Shown here piece after piece: positions 9,058 to 19,265 of a stretch of 64,000 bases of DNA. Source of the stretch: Limisphaera sp. (GTDB lineage: Bacteria; Verrucomicrobiota; Verrucomicrobiia; Limisphaerales; Limisphaeraceae). Below the pieces are notes generated by a model that saw only the letters and a program-made list of their open reading frames with translations, was not told where the DNA came from and did not search any database. The number at the start of each line of letters is the position of its first letter. The stretch's first letter is position 1. The stretch lies in assembly GCA_025057755.1 (NCBI GenBank), contig JANWVC010000033.1, forward strand, positions 30,086-94,085, read 5' to 3'. A program made the translations under genes and the position numbers.

Positions 9058-10023
9058 TCAGGCCTCCAGCCGTCGGCGGAAATCCTCGATCGTTTGACGG
9101 AGACCTTCTTCCAGCGGGACCTGTGGCGCCCAATTGAGTAATTCCCGTGCGCGGGTGATGTCCGGACGTCGCTGGCGGGGGTCGTCTTGGGGCAAGGGCT
9201 TGAAAACGATGCGGCTTTTGGATCCTGTCAACCGCAAGATCTCGCGAGCAAATTCAAGCACGGTCAGCTCTGTCGGATTGCCGATGTTCACCGGCAACGC
9301 GTACTTTGACATCATCAAGCGATAGACGCCCTCAATCAAATCCGAAACGTAGCAAAAACTTCGGGTCTGGGAACCGTCGCCGAAGACGGTCAAGGGTCGA
9401 CCTTGCAGGGCCTGGGTGATAAAGGCCGGGACTACCCGTCCATCATTGATCCGCATGCGCGGGCCGTAAGTATTGAAAATCCGCACAATGCGGGTCTCCA
9501 AGCCGTGCTGACGCTGATAAGCCATCGTCAATGCTTCGGCAAATCGCTTCGATTCGTCATAACAACCCCGCGGACCGATGGGGTTGACGTGCCCCCAATA
9601 GTCTTCCGATTGTGGGTGCACTTCCGGATCGCCGTAGACCTCCGAAGTGGAGGCCAGTAAAAACCGCGCGCCCTTGTGCCGAGCCAGGCCCAGGGCTTTG
9701 TGCGTGCCCAGGGAACCAACTTTTAAGGTCTGGATGGGGTAGTTCATATAATCGGCAGGGCTGGCCGGCGAGGCAAAATGCCAGATGTAATCCACCGGCC
9801 CGTCCAGGAACAAATACTCAGTAACATCCTGACAAATGAACCGAAAACGCGACGCCCCGGCCAGATGCTCAATATTGGCCACGTTGCCCGTGATAAGATT
9901 ATCAATGCCAATCACCCGATGTCCCTGGGCCAACAAATAATCCACCAAGTGTGAGCCCAGGAACCCAGCCGCACCTGTAACCACAGAAACGGGCTCGCGA
10001 CTCCGGCGCAAAGATCGGGACAT
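9058..10023 (-). CDS. uxs: UDP-glucuronate decarboxylase (UDP-xylose synthase), SDR family
   Basis: 321 residues from the ATG at 10023; the open frame runs 29 residues further upstream but that part is unlike the family. It is an extended short-chain dehydrogenase: NAD-binding [18 protein letters not shown] at the start, DNLITGN after strand 2, the [10 protein letters not shown] segment typical of UDP-xylose synthases, [15 protein letters not shown], and the catalytic Tyr-x3-Lys in CYDESKR. The later [10 protein letters not shown] and [12 protein letters not shown] blocks also match. The enzyme turns UDP-glucuronate into UDP-xylose through a bound 4-keto intermediate. It supplies a pentose donor for the surface glycan presumably made by this cluster. 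It is 139 bases downstream of the glycosylphosphotransferase. Confidence 0.93.
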   Translation of the reverse strand: MSRSLRRSREPVSVVTGAAGFLGSHLVDYLLAQGHRVIGIDNLITGNVANIEHLAGASRFRFICQDVTEYLFLDGPVDYIWHFASPASPADYMNYPIQTLKVGSLGTHKALGLARHKGARFLLASTSEVYGDPEVHPQSEDYWGHVNPIGPRGCYDESKRFAEALTMAYQRQHGLETRIVRIFNTYGPRMRINDGRVVPAFITQALQGRPLTVFGDGSQTRSFCYVSDLIEGVYRLMMSKYALPVNIGNPTELTVLEFAREILRLTGSKSRIVFKPLPQDDPRQRRPDITRARELLNWAPQVPLEEGLRQTIEDFRRRLEA

Positions 10024-10162
10024 AAACGTCTTGTGTCGAAGAGTGGTCTCCGCCTTTCGTCGACCAGTTCGATTCGCGCGTCTCATCTTGAGATTGTTGG
10101 CTGCGACCAAGCAGTCCCCGATGTCGATCCGACGGGCTCAACCCGGGACTCTTTGCCGCGAT

Positions 10163-11557
10163 TTATTTCGCCCCCTTGGCCGTCAGCACGACTGGAATGG
10201 TGCGCAACAGGATTTTGAAATCGAGCCAAAGCGACCAGTGATCAATATACTCAAGATCCAATCGCACCCACTCTTTGAAATCGCGCAATTCGCTGCGGCC
10301 GCTAATCTGCCACAAGCATGTAAGGCCTGGTTTCACGCTCAGGCGACGGCGATGAGCCACGTCATCAAACCGGGCAACTTCATCCACCGGCAGTGGCCGA
10401 GGCCCCACCAGGCTCATTTCCCCTCGCAAGACGTTAATCAATTGCGGTAATTCATCAATGCTGTAACGGCGCAAAAACCGTCCAATGGGCGTCACGCGCG
10501 GATCATGTGTCAGTTTGAACACCGGGCCCGACATCTCATTAAGCTGCTCCAGTTCATGCTTGAGCTGCTCGGCGTTGGTGACCATGGACCGAAACTTATA
10601 CATGGTAAACGGTCGTCCGTTGAGGCCCGCGCGTTGTTGCTTGAAGAGCACCGGCCCAGGTGAGGTCAGCCGGATCAACAGGGCCACCACCAACATCGGA
10701 ATGGCCAGCACCACCAGGAGCACCACCGCGCCCACTACATCCACTATGCGTTTCATCATCCATTGAACCGGTTTGTCCGGAGTGGCCCGAAATACCAGGA
10801 TCGGCCGGCCATAAAAGTCGTCCAACGTGGTTCGCGAAATTTCAGTGCGGAAGAACTCCGCCATGAGCCAGGCTTCTACGCCTTCCGTTTCGCAAGCCCG
10901 GATGACTCGCTCCACCTGTTCAAAGTGCGTATGTGCAGCGCTAATCAAGACCCCGTTGACCGAGTGTTCATGCAACAAGTCAATGATCCGGGCTGGATCC
11001 TCATGCGTCAGATCCAATTCCGCCACGATATCCATCCCCTCATCCGGATGGGCTTCCACCTGACGGCGCAGCCGCTCCAATTCCGAAGGCACCCCGACCA
11101 GGACAACTCGACGCCGGAACTGCGGTTGCGTCAGTCGGCGTCGGTACAGCCAGCGCAGCACCTCCTGCTTGCCATAGATCAGCCCAAAGGCCAGGCACCC
11201 AAACCACACCACCATCCATCGGGGCGTCACCAACTGCGTGAAAAACAGGAGCAAGGTGAGCCCCATGCAGAGCAGAGCCACACCACGAAATAGGCTCAAC
11301 GTGCTCTGCCAGCGGGGTCCCAGCACGGGACGCCGATAAAACCCGCTGGCTTCCAATGTCAGTGGTCCGGCCGGGATCAGCAACAAGTACACCCACAAAT
11401 ACGTATCAAACGGCACCGGAAACGTGGGCAGATCTAACCATGCACAAACGCTCGGGTGGGTCCGCAATGCATAGGCCAACCAGAAACTGAGGCCGAACAA
11501 GCAGGCGTCTATCCACTGATGTAACAACAGCCGGATCTGTCGTTCGCGCGCAGCCAT
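10163..11557 (-). CDS. exopolysaccharide polyprenyl glycosylphosphotransferase
   Basis: 464 residues from the ATG at 11557. The N-terminal half has four or five membrane segments (for example LFGLSFWLAYALR and LLCMGLTLLLFFTQL), then a soluble nucleotide-binding-like region (RRVVLVGVPSEL). A further membrane helix (VDVVGAVVLLVVLAIPMLVV) leads into the bacterial sugar transferase domain with TSPGPVLFKQQRAG, MYKFRSM, SIDELPQLINVLRGEMSLVG and KPGLTCLWQISGRS. Such enzymes start exopolysaccharide repeat units by loading a sugar phosphate on undecaprenyl phosphate at the inner membrane. In this block it likely begins the glycan whose other sugars are made or modified by the neighbouring genes. It lies 70 bases after the EpsI-like gene. 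Confidence 0.93.
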   Translation of the reverse strand: MAARERQIRLLLHQWIDACLFGLSFWLAYALRTHPSVCAWLDLPTFPVPFDTYLWVYLLLIPAGPLTLEASGFYRRPVLGPRWQSTLSLFRGVALLCMGLTLLLFFTQLVTPRWMVVWFGCLAFGLIYGKQEVLRWLYRRRLTQPQFRRRVVLVGVPSELERLRRQVEAHPDEGMDIVAELDLTHEDPARIIDLLHEHSVNGVLISAAHTHFEQVERVIRACETEGVEAWLMAEFFRTEISRTTLDDFYGRPILVFRATPDKPVQWMMKRIVDVVGAVVLLVVLAIPMLVVALLIRLTSPGPVLFKQQRAGLNGRPFTMYKFRSMVTNAEQLKHELEQLNEMSGPVFKLTHDPRVTPIGRFLRRYSIDELPQLINVLRGEMSLVGPRPLPVDEVARFDDVAHRRRLSVKPGLTCLWQISGRSELRDFKEWVRLDLEYIDHWSLWLDFKILLRTIPVVLTAKGAK

Positions 11558-11627
11558 ACAGCCGGTCAGCTCTGACTCAATTGGCTCGACCCACAAGCCG
11601 AAACGAGGGTTCCCACAAGCACAGAGG

Positions 11628-12383
11628 TCATGGCGTCATCTGCTGTGTCAAACGCATACCCATGGGTACAGCATTCGGCACGGTTTGGAATTCAGGTACG
11701 GCCAGGGCAAGAAACGCCTTAATCCGGTCGTAGGTAACCTGTTCCTGACCCGGTGCGCAAACGGCAAAGCAAGTCACATAAGCCCATCGCTGAAGCTCGC
11801 CGCGAAGAGCCAATGTCCGAGCCATTGACCACAATCGCTCCAGCCCGGTTGGATCGCCGCTGAAACCATCGGCACACACATACCAGTAAACATAAACCCC
11901 CCGGACCGACACAGAGCCGCCCTGCAGAATCATCTCCCGGCTGGTCAACAACTTAATCACGGGCAGTTCATAGGGTATAGGCCGGCCAATGGGGATCCGA
12001 TCTTTGATCGTCTGATCAATGCGCCAGCCCGATCCCACGAGGCAGAACTGAGGCTTGTGAATGCTGGTACGGTCGGTGCCCATCAGAACCACATTCAGCA
12101 ACATCTCGAAACCGTCCTCAGACCGGTACAATCGCTGGCCGAAACTGGTGTCGGCAGGCAGAGCTTCGATCACCTCCTTTTGCACTTCTACCTTTTCGGA
12201 GCGAAACCCTGGTAAGACCTCTGGTAAACACACCTCGGCGCGAAGAGATTCTCCTGTGAGGGGGCGGATGCGGACCCCTGCTTCGCCCACTCGTTGTCGG
12301 TTTTTCAATTGGCCTAGCAGAGCCGCGGTACTGATCATGAGGAGGCTCGCCACGGTCGCCCACAACCACGTCCGCCAGCTCAT
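11628..12383 (-). CDS. EpsI-like exosortase-associated protein
   Basis: 251 residues from the ATG at 12383. One N-terminal membrane segment (TWLWATVASLLMISTAALLG) is followed by a periplasmic domain of the EpsI/DUF3485 type: a CLPEVLPGF motif, then RTSIHKPQFCLVGSGWRI and a paired-Trp/Tyr VYVYWYV strand. The family is found almost only beside exosortases, either as a separate protein or fused to them; its exact task is unknown. The start codon overlaps the exosortase stop (ATGA), so the two are probably translationally coupled. The reading frame is open upstream, but that part belongs to the exosortase gene in another frame. Confidence 0.88.
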   Translation of the reverse strand: MSWRTWLWATVASLLMISTAALLGQLKNRQRVGEAGVRIRPLTGESLRAEVCLPEVLPGFRSEKVEVQKEVIEALPADTSFGQRLYRSEDGFEMLLNVVLMGTDRTSIHKPQFCLVGSGWRIDQTIKDRIPIGRPIPYELPVIKLLTSREMILQGGSVSVRGVYVYWYVCADGFSGDPTGLERLWSMARTLALRGELQRWAYVTCFAVCAPGQEQVTYDRIKAFLALAVPEFQTVPNAVPMGMRLTQQMTP

Positions 12384-13366
12384 GTCTTGGCCTCCGACTG
12401 GGTCTTGCCCAACGGTTGCGCCCACTGGGGTTCTCGTAACCACTGCTCCAGTAGCAACAAACAAGCGATGGCCACCGCAAACGTCACAAAACCGAAGCGT
12501 TGTTCCACACTCACTCCATACGATTGTCCGAACAGTTCCGTGACCAAGATGGTGAAGGTAATCCGAGCTACGTTGCCCAACACCGCCAATGGAACGGCCG
12601 CCAAGACCATCACCCATCGTCGCCAGGCAGTTCGAAACGTCGTCATGCCGAAAATCACCGTTAAAGCCAACAAGCTCATCAAACTACGGATGCCGCTGCA
12701 AGCCGGCGCCACATCGTACCGGTACGACCGCTGGACATCGTAGATCAAGGATCCTTCGCGCAACACATCGAATCCCAGCATCTGAACCAGCCCCACAGAC
12801 AAATATGTTACCAACATGCGCAACGGGAAGGTGACCCATTCGGCCATCGATCCCAAAGGAATGCAAAATGCCAGAAGCACATACGGAAACCAACAAGCCC
12901 GGAGAAACCGTGAGCCCCAACAAAAGCCCATGAGGCCGTAAAGCCCCAAAAACATGGCCACTATCGAAACCCGCGGCTGCTGGATCAAATATCCCACGAC
13001 GTGCAAACCCAGGGCCCCAGCCACGATCCCCAGCGCCGGCGGCCACAGCGTCAAGAGCCCGTCCCATAACTCCCGCCGCTTCCACCACATCAAACCCAAC
13101 ACAATGAACGGCACCACCACCCCGTGTCCCTCATCCCAATCATTGGCACGGTAGGCATTCAGCATCCAGGCCAACAACGACGGCGTGCGGACATAGCCAA
13201 AGGTGGAATTCCCCCACCAATGAAACAATAAGAACCACGCAGTACTTAAACAAAACAGGAGGCCCTTGTTTGGAATCCGCGGCCAGAGCGCCTGAAACTC
13301 CAGGCGGAACTCCTCAAGGATGCCGAGTTGTTTGGCATTGTTCATCGGGTTCGATGCAGGAAACAT
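12380..13366 (-). CDS. exosortase/archaeosortase family transpeptidase
   Basis: 328 residues from the ATG at 13366; a later ATG at 13345 is also possible and gives 321. The protein is almost wholly hydrophobic with eight or so membrane segments. The catalytic motifs are visible: the Cys in VAPACSGIRSL, then the Arg in VLGNVARI. Exosortases cleave the C-terminal PEP-CTERM-like signal of secreted proteins and attach them at the cell surface, and are usually encoded with exopolysaccharide genes, as here. It is the first gene of the minus-strand block and overlaps the EpsI-like gene by four bases. No PEP-CTERM substrate was seen in the window. I cannot name the exosortase subtype. Confidence 0.9.
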   Translation of the reverse strand: MFPASNPMNNAKQLGILEEFRLEFQALWPRIPNKGLLFCLSTAWFLLFHWWGNSTFGYVRTPSLLAWMLNAYRANDWDEGHGVVVPFIVLGLMWWKRRELWDGLLTLWPPALGIVAGALGLHVVGYLIQQPRVSIVAMFLGLYGLMGFCWGSRFLRACWFPYVLLAFCIPLGSMAEWVTFPLRMLVTYLSVGLVQMLGFDVLREGSLIYDVQRSYRYDVAPACSGIRSLMSLLALTVIFGMTTFRTAWRRWVMVLAAVPLAVLGNVARITFTILVTELFGQSYGVSVEQRFGFVTFAVAIACLLLLEQWLREPQWAQPLGKTQSEAKT

Positions 13367-13663
13367 CGAATACCCCAAGCCGGACCCTATCTCAAACAGA
13401 ATTTGATGGCTGGATCGGCTGCGATCGGCCTGTGATCCACCCCAATTGGGCGTGCCAGAGCATACGCAGAAGCGGTGCGGGTCAGCAAGCGACCATCGCC
13501 CTTGTCGACCGACCGGGACTGCCGCCCAGCCAATTGTGCCGTGCTCGCTAACGGGTCATCCACGCGAACTGCCACCCCTGAGGCCCTTGCTCCAATGCAT
13601 CGAGACTCCGACATTGCACAGCTACACTCCTCGCACTCAAGTGGCAGGTTCGGCTGCTACGGT

Positions 13664-15073
13664 TCAGCGAGCCTTTTCGACAACGCAGTCAATCAACTCC
13701 ACGTCGGCCTGTTCTACGGTGTCAGATTTGGTCACGCCCTGGATTCGGCAACGGACCAGTTTGACATCTCGGATTTCCGCACCCGCAAAGCCCCGAACAT
13801 CCAAAACGCGGGCTGCCCGGGTTACCTGGACGTTTTCCATGCGAACGTTTCGAAGGACGGGCCGATGCGGGCCTTGGGCTCCTTCTTCATAAAGAAAATC
13901 AATCTGTAAAACTGCGTCCCGGACCTGGCCTACACGAACGTTGCGCATCCAGACGGATTCGATCAACCCTCCGCGCACGGCATTGGACTTGAAGCGCAAC
14001 ACACGGTCCAAATTCGGACTGTCCATGTGACAGTCCTCCACAAACACATTGCGGCAGCCGCCGGAGATTTCACTACCCATGACCACACCGCCATGTCCAT
14101 CCCGCATCACACAATGACGGATCAGGATGTTTTCCGAAGGCACCCCCAAACGGCGACCATCCTCGTTCCGACCCGATTTGATCGCGATGCAATCGTCCCC
14201 AGTGTCAAAAACGCAATGTTCAATGACCACGTCACGACACGATTCAGGATTGCACCCGTCGTTGTTGGGGCCATGAGAGAGAATCTCTACTCCTTGCACC
14301 AAAACGTTGACAGACAGAACCGGATGAATGACCCACATGGGAGAACGCCGGATACGAACACCCTGGATCCAAACATTGCGGCAACGATAAAACTGGAGGA
14401 AATTCGGCCGCAAATAATCCCCCGCACCGTAACGACGTTGATCCACCGGCACGCCGGCCGCGACCTGGGCTACCAGCCGGTTGCGAGCCGCTACTTGGTT
14501 GGGACCGGAGCTCGGTTTGCCTTTCCACGGCCCTTTCCATGCCCACCAATTCTCAAAGCTGGCTTGTCCATCCAGCATGCCCCGCCCGGTCACGGCAATG
14601 TTTGTTTGGCCATATGCATAGATTAGGGGCGAATAGTTGTAGCAATCCATTCCCTCCCATCGGGTCAAAACCTGGGGCAAGTAGGCCGCAGGGTCCGTCT
14701 TGAATTTGAGGACGGCACCCTCGGCCAAGTGAAAGTTCACCCCACTCCGCAAATGAATCGGCCCGGTCAAAAACTCGCCGGGCGGGACAACCACGCGCCC
14801 GCCGCCAGCCGCTGCACACCGGGCAATCGCCTCGCGAATGGCCTCCGTGGCATCTGTACGGCCGTCGCCCACCGCGCCGTAATCCGTAATCGAGAAGGTT
14901 CGATTGGGGAAGTGAGGCGGTTGCACCCGTTGGGCAATCGCGGTAGCCTGACGCCAAGCCCGGTGCCGATCCGACTCGGTCATCGATGCCCGCGGATGTT
15001 TGCAGCCAGCCAGCCCTACACATAATGCCAATCCGAAGAGCCACACAATGTGACATTGGAGTCTGGCTTTCAT
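13664..15073 (-). CDS. glycoside hydrolase family 28 (polygalacturonase-like) lipoprotein
   Basis: 469 residues. A lipoprotein signal ends at Cys24 (GLAGC), so the enzyme should be anchored in the envelope. The mature part begins with the pectate-lyase-like segment FSITDYGAVGDGRTDATEAI and winds into a right-handed beta-helix. GH28 active-site motifs are present: GPNNDGCNPESC (the NxD motif), DTGDDCIAIKSG (paired Asp), GHGGVVMGSE, and RFKSN in place of the usual RIK. It should hydrolyse galacturonic-acid linkages in pectin or related glycans, although some GH28 members act on rhamnogalacturonan or xylogalacturonan. It is divergent from uxaE across 263 bases, which suggests shared control. Confidence 0.93.
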   Translation of the reverse strand: MKARLQCHIVWLFGLALCVGLAGCKHPRASMTESDRHRAWRQATAIAQRVQPPHFPNRTFSITDYGAVGDGRTDATEAIREAIARCAAAGGGRVVVPPGEFLTGPIHLRSGVNFHLAEGAVLKFKTDPAAYLPQVLTRWEGMDCYNYSPLIYAYGQTNIAVTGRGMLDGQASFENWWAWKGPWKGKPSSGPNQVAARNRLVAQVAAGVPVDQRRYGAGDYLRPNFLQFYRCRNVWIQGVRIRRSPMWVIHPVLSVNVLVQGVEILSHGPNNDGCNPESCRDVVIEHCVFDTGDDCIAIKSGRNEDGRRLGVPSENILIRHCVMRDGHGGVVMGSEISGGCRNVFVEDCHMDSPNLDRVLRFKSNAVRGGLIESVWMRNVRVGQVRDAVLQIDFLYEEGAQGPHRPVLRNVRMENVQVTRAARVLDVRGFAGAEIRDVKLVRCRIQGVTKSDTVEQADVELIDCVVEKAR

Positions 15074-15336
15074 GGTCGTTGCCTTACTTTCGCAGGTCGG
15101 CTTAAGACTGCCTTCCTAAAGACTCAATCTAACTCATGCTCCGTGTCTGTCTGCTCCCGGTTTGTGCATGGCACTTTGAAATTTCGGCAAGGGCAACGTT
15201 ACGCTAGGATCCTGCCATGCAATTTTCTCAAATTGTCTTGCACAAAATCACACCCCGGCACATGACCGGGTTTCATTAAGTTGCCTGAGGTCTGGCGAGG
15301 CCTCGGGACTGACCGGGGCAAGGATCCAAACGAAGG

Positions 15337-16608
15337 ATGCAAACAAAACTAAGTTTGGCTAAATACTCGGTCGGGGTAGGCGACCGGTTTGCCCGCGAGG
15401 CATCGGCCCAATTAGCTGCCTGCTGGCAAGCCCTGCAGGCTGGGGTCGAAGTCGTTCCGGTTTGGAACAAATCGCATCGAGAACATCAAATCATCGGGTC
15501 TCAACCGGAAAGTGTGCGCCAATCAGCCGAGGCCGCCGTAAAGAGCACTGGTTGGAAGCGCCCCTGGCACGTGGACGCAGATCATGTGCGACGCGACATT
15601 TTGGGGCCCTACCTGACCTGCTGCGATTACTTTACACTTGATCTTGCAGATTACCTGGGCCAGCCCGCGCCTCAGGCACGCGTGGAAGCCTTCCTCCAAC
15701 GCCATCCGGAGCTGCAGGGCCGCTTGGATGTGCCCGGCCTGACGGCGCCCTTGCAAACCGACTCGGCCACCCTGGCTCGCATGGCCACCCAGTATTTGCG
15801 CGCTGTAGAGGAGGCTGCCGCAGCGTACCAGATGATTCTAACCGCTCGAGGTGTGGACGGATGCATCATTGAGGTCTCCATGGACGAGACCCCGCATCCT
15901 CAATCTCCACTGGAACTGCTCGTTATTCTGGCGGCCCTTGCGGAGGCCGGCGTACGGGTCCAAACGGTGGCCCCTCGGTTTGTGGGCCGTTTTAACAAAG
16001 GCGTAGATTACGTGGGTAACTTGGAAGCGTTTGAAGCTCAGCTCATGGACTTCATCGCAGTTTTGCGTTTTGCACGCCAGACGTATGCGTTAGCCCCGAA
16101 TCTTAAGCTGAGCATCCACTCGGGCAGCGACAAGTTTTCCCTTTATCCTATTCTTCATCGCATGCTGCAGCGCACGGGTGAAGGCCTGCACATTAAAACC
16201 GCAGGCACCACCTGGTTGGAAGAATTGCTGGGACTGATCGAATCGGACGGAGCCGGGTTGGAGTTTGCCCGAGACGTGTATGCCCACGCTCTCCAGCGCG
16301 TCGACGAGCTCTGCGCTCCATACGCCACGGTCATTGACATCGACCGGAGTCGACTGCCCGCAGACGACGAAGTTCGTCGATGGAGCGCCGAGAGGTTTGC
16401 CGCAGCTCTCCGGCACGATCCACACCACCCTGGGTTCAATCCGCACCTGCGGCAACTCATGCATGTGGCCTACAAACTCGCCGCCGAGCGTGCGCCGCAA
16501 TTCCTTCGTTTGCTGGAGCAATACCATACACACATCGCCAAGCTGGTGACCCACAATCTATATGAACGGCACCTGCGGCCCATATTTATCGGCCCCGGCG
16601 CATCCTGA
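15337..16608 (+). CDS. uxaE: tagaturonate epimerase family protein (UxaE)
   Basis: 423 residues. The sequence matches the UxaE family: an SVGVGDRFAREASAQL opening, VDADHVR, a central GCIIEVSMDETPHPQSP segment, a VAPRFVGRFNKGVDYVG block, and KLSIHSGSDKFSLYPI with its conserved His. UxaE, first characterised in Thermotoga, interconverts tagaturonate and fructuronate and so bypasses the classical UxaB/UxaA route of galacturonate breakdown. The divergent GH28 enzyme supplies galacturonate, and a sugar kinase follows 10 bases after the stop. uxaC, a fructuronate reductase and a mannonate dehydratase are not in the window, so the pathway would need genes elsewhere. The start ATG has AAGGA just upstream. 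Confidence 0.88.
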   Translation: MQTKLSLAKYSVGVGDRFAREASAQLAACWQALQAGVEVVPVWNKSHREHQIIGSQPESVRQSAEAAVKSTGWKRPWHVDADHVRRDILGPYLTCCDYFTLDLADYLGQPAPQARVEAFLQRHPELQGRLDVPGLTAPLQTDSATLARMATQYLRAVEEAAAAYQMILTARGVDGCIIEVSMDETPHPQSPLELLVILAALAEAGVRVQTVAPRFVGRFNKGVDYVGNLEAFEAQLMDFIAVLRFARQTYALAPNLKLSIHSGSDKFSLYPILHRMLQRTGEGLHIKTAGTTWLEELLGLIESDGAGLEFARDVYAHALQRVDELCAPYATVIDIDRSRLPADDEVRRWSAERFAAALRHDPHHPGFNPHLRQLMHVAYKLAAERAPQFLRLLEQYHTHIAKLVTHNLYERHLRPIFIGPGAS

Positions 16609-16618
16609 GGATGAATCT

Positions 16619-17704
16619 ATGAGCAACTACGGACTCAATATTCCTTCACAAGGTTCCCTGGACTTCCTGGCATTGGGTGCTCTGGTGCACCGACTCGACC
16701 CAGGGGTTGTACCCTTCCGGAAGGCTACGGAGTGTCGCATCCACGTCAGCGGTGGCGAATTCAATTGCGCCGCGAACCTGGCAGACTGTTTCCGTTTGCG
16801 GACCGGGATTGCAACTGCCCTGGTGGAGTACCCGATCGGGGATCTGATAGCGGAACGGGTGCGCGCCATGGGGGTGCAACCCTTCTACAAGCGGTTCAAG
16901 CACGACGGTGTCCGCGGTCCCAACCATGCCATCGTTTACAGCGATCGCGGGTTTGGGGTCCGTCCCCCGGTGGTTTTCTACAACCGCAGCAACGAAGCCG
17001 GGGCACTGCTCAAACCTGGCGATTTTGATTGGAAAGCCATTTTCGGCCATGGGATACGATGGTTTCACAGCGGCGGTATCTTCGCCTCATTGTCCGAAAC
17101 CACAGGCCCGTTGATCATTGAGGCGATGCAGGCCGCCAAGGCCGCCGGAGCTGTAACTTCCTTTGACCTGAACTTCCGTCAGAAACTCTGGGACGTCTGG
17201 GGCGGTCAACAAAAGGCCGTTGCTGTAATGCGCGAAATCGTGCGGTACGTCGACGTCCTCGTAGGCAACGAAGAAGACCTGCAAAAAGGGCTCGGCCTAA
17301 AAGGACCAGACGTGCATGCCGCCTCACAACTTGATCCTGCGGTGTTCGTCGGCATGATGGACACTGTCGTGCAAACGTACCCGCAGATCCGTGTGGTCGC
17401 CACGACGCTGCGCGAGGTTTTGTCCACGAATCGGCACCGTTGGAGCGCGGTGGCCTGGATCAATGGAAAGGTTTATCAGGCACCCACGTGCGAGCTGGAC
17501 GTCTACGATCGCGTGGGAGGCGGCGACGGGTTTGCGTCCGGTCTGTTCTACGGCATGCTCGCCGGCCGGACGCCGGAAGATTGCGTGCGGCTGGGCTGGG
17601 CTCATGGCGCTCTGCTTACAACCACACCGGGTGACACAACCATGGTTACCCTGGAGCAAGTGGAAGCGTTTGCCCGAGGCGGTTCTGCTCGCATCCAACG
17701 ATGA
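16619..17704 (+). CDS. PfkB-family sugar kinase, probable 2-dehydro-3-deoxygluconokinase
   Basis: 361 residues; the ATG at 16619 follows TGAGGA overlapping the uxaE stop, so the two are tightly linked. Ribokinase fold: FLALGALVHRLDP near the N-terminus, GGEFNCAANLADCF for the substrate lid and sugar site, SFDLNFRQKLWD in the middle, and the ATP-binding/catalytic motif DRVGGGDGFASGLFYG with the catalytic Asp. KDG kinase phosphorylates 2-keto-3-deoxygluconate, the common product of galacturonate and glucuronate breakdown, before aldol cleavage. Placement directly after uxaE favours that substrate over other PfkB sugars, but the sequence alone does not prove it. Confidence 0.85.
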   Translation: MSNYGLNIPSQGSLDFLALGALVHRLDPGVVPFRKATECRIHVSGGEFNCAANLADCFRLRTGIATALVEYPIGDLIAERVRAMGVQPFYKRFKHDGVRGPNHAIVYSDRGFGVRPPVVFYNRSNEAGALLKPGDFDWKAIFGHGIRWFHSGGIFASLSETTGPLIIEAMQAAKAAGAVTSFDLNFRQKLWDVWGGQQKAVAVMREIVRYVDVLVGNEEDLQKGLGLKGPDVHAASQLDPAVFVGMMDTVVQTYPQIRVVATTLREVLSTNRHRWSAVAWINGKVYQAPTCELDVYDRVGGGDGFASGLFYGMLAGRTPEDCVRLGWAHGALLTTTPGDTTMVTLEQVEAFARGGSARIQR

Positions 17705-17740
17705 ATAACTGACAACCTTGATCTCCAAAGAGGCTTTTCC

Positions 17741-19210
<1,470 letters not shown>

Positions 19211-19231
19211 TAGGCTTTATCCCAACCTTAC

Positions 19232-19265
19232 GCCCGCCCACGGCTCGCAATCGCCGTGGGCGGGC
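19232..19265 (+). terminator. strong hairpin terminator after gnd
   Basis: A perfect 13-bp GC-rich stem (19232-19244 with 19253-19265) encloses an 8-base loop, 21 bases after the gnd stop. The following GCGTTTCT has only a short T run, so release may need Rho or may be inefficient, but the hairpin clearly marks the operon end. Confidence 0.75.
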
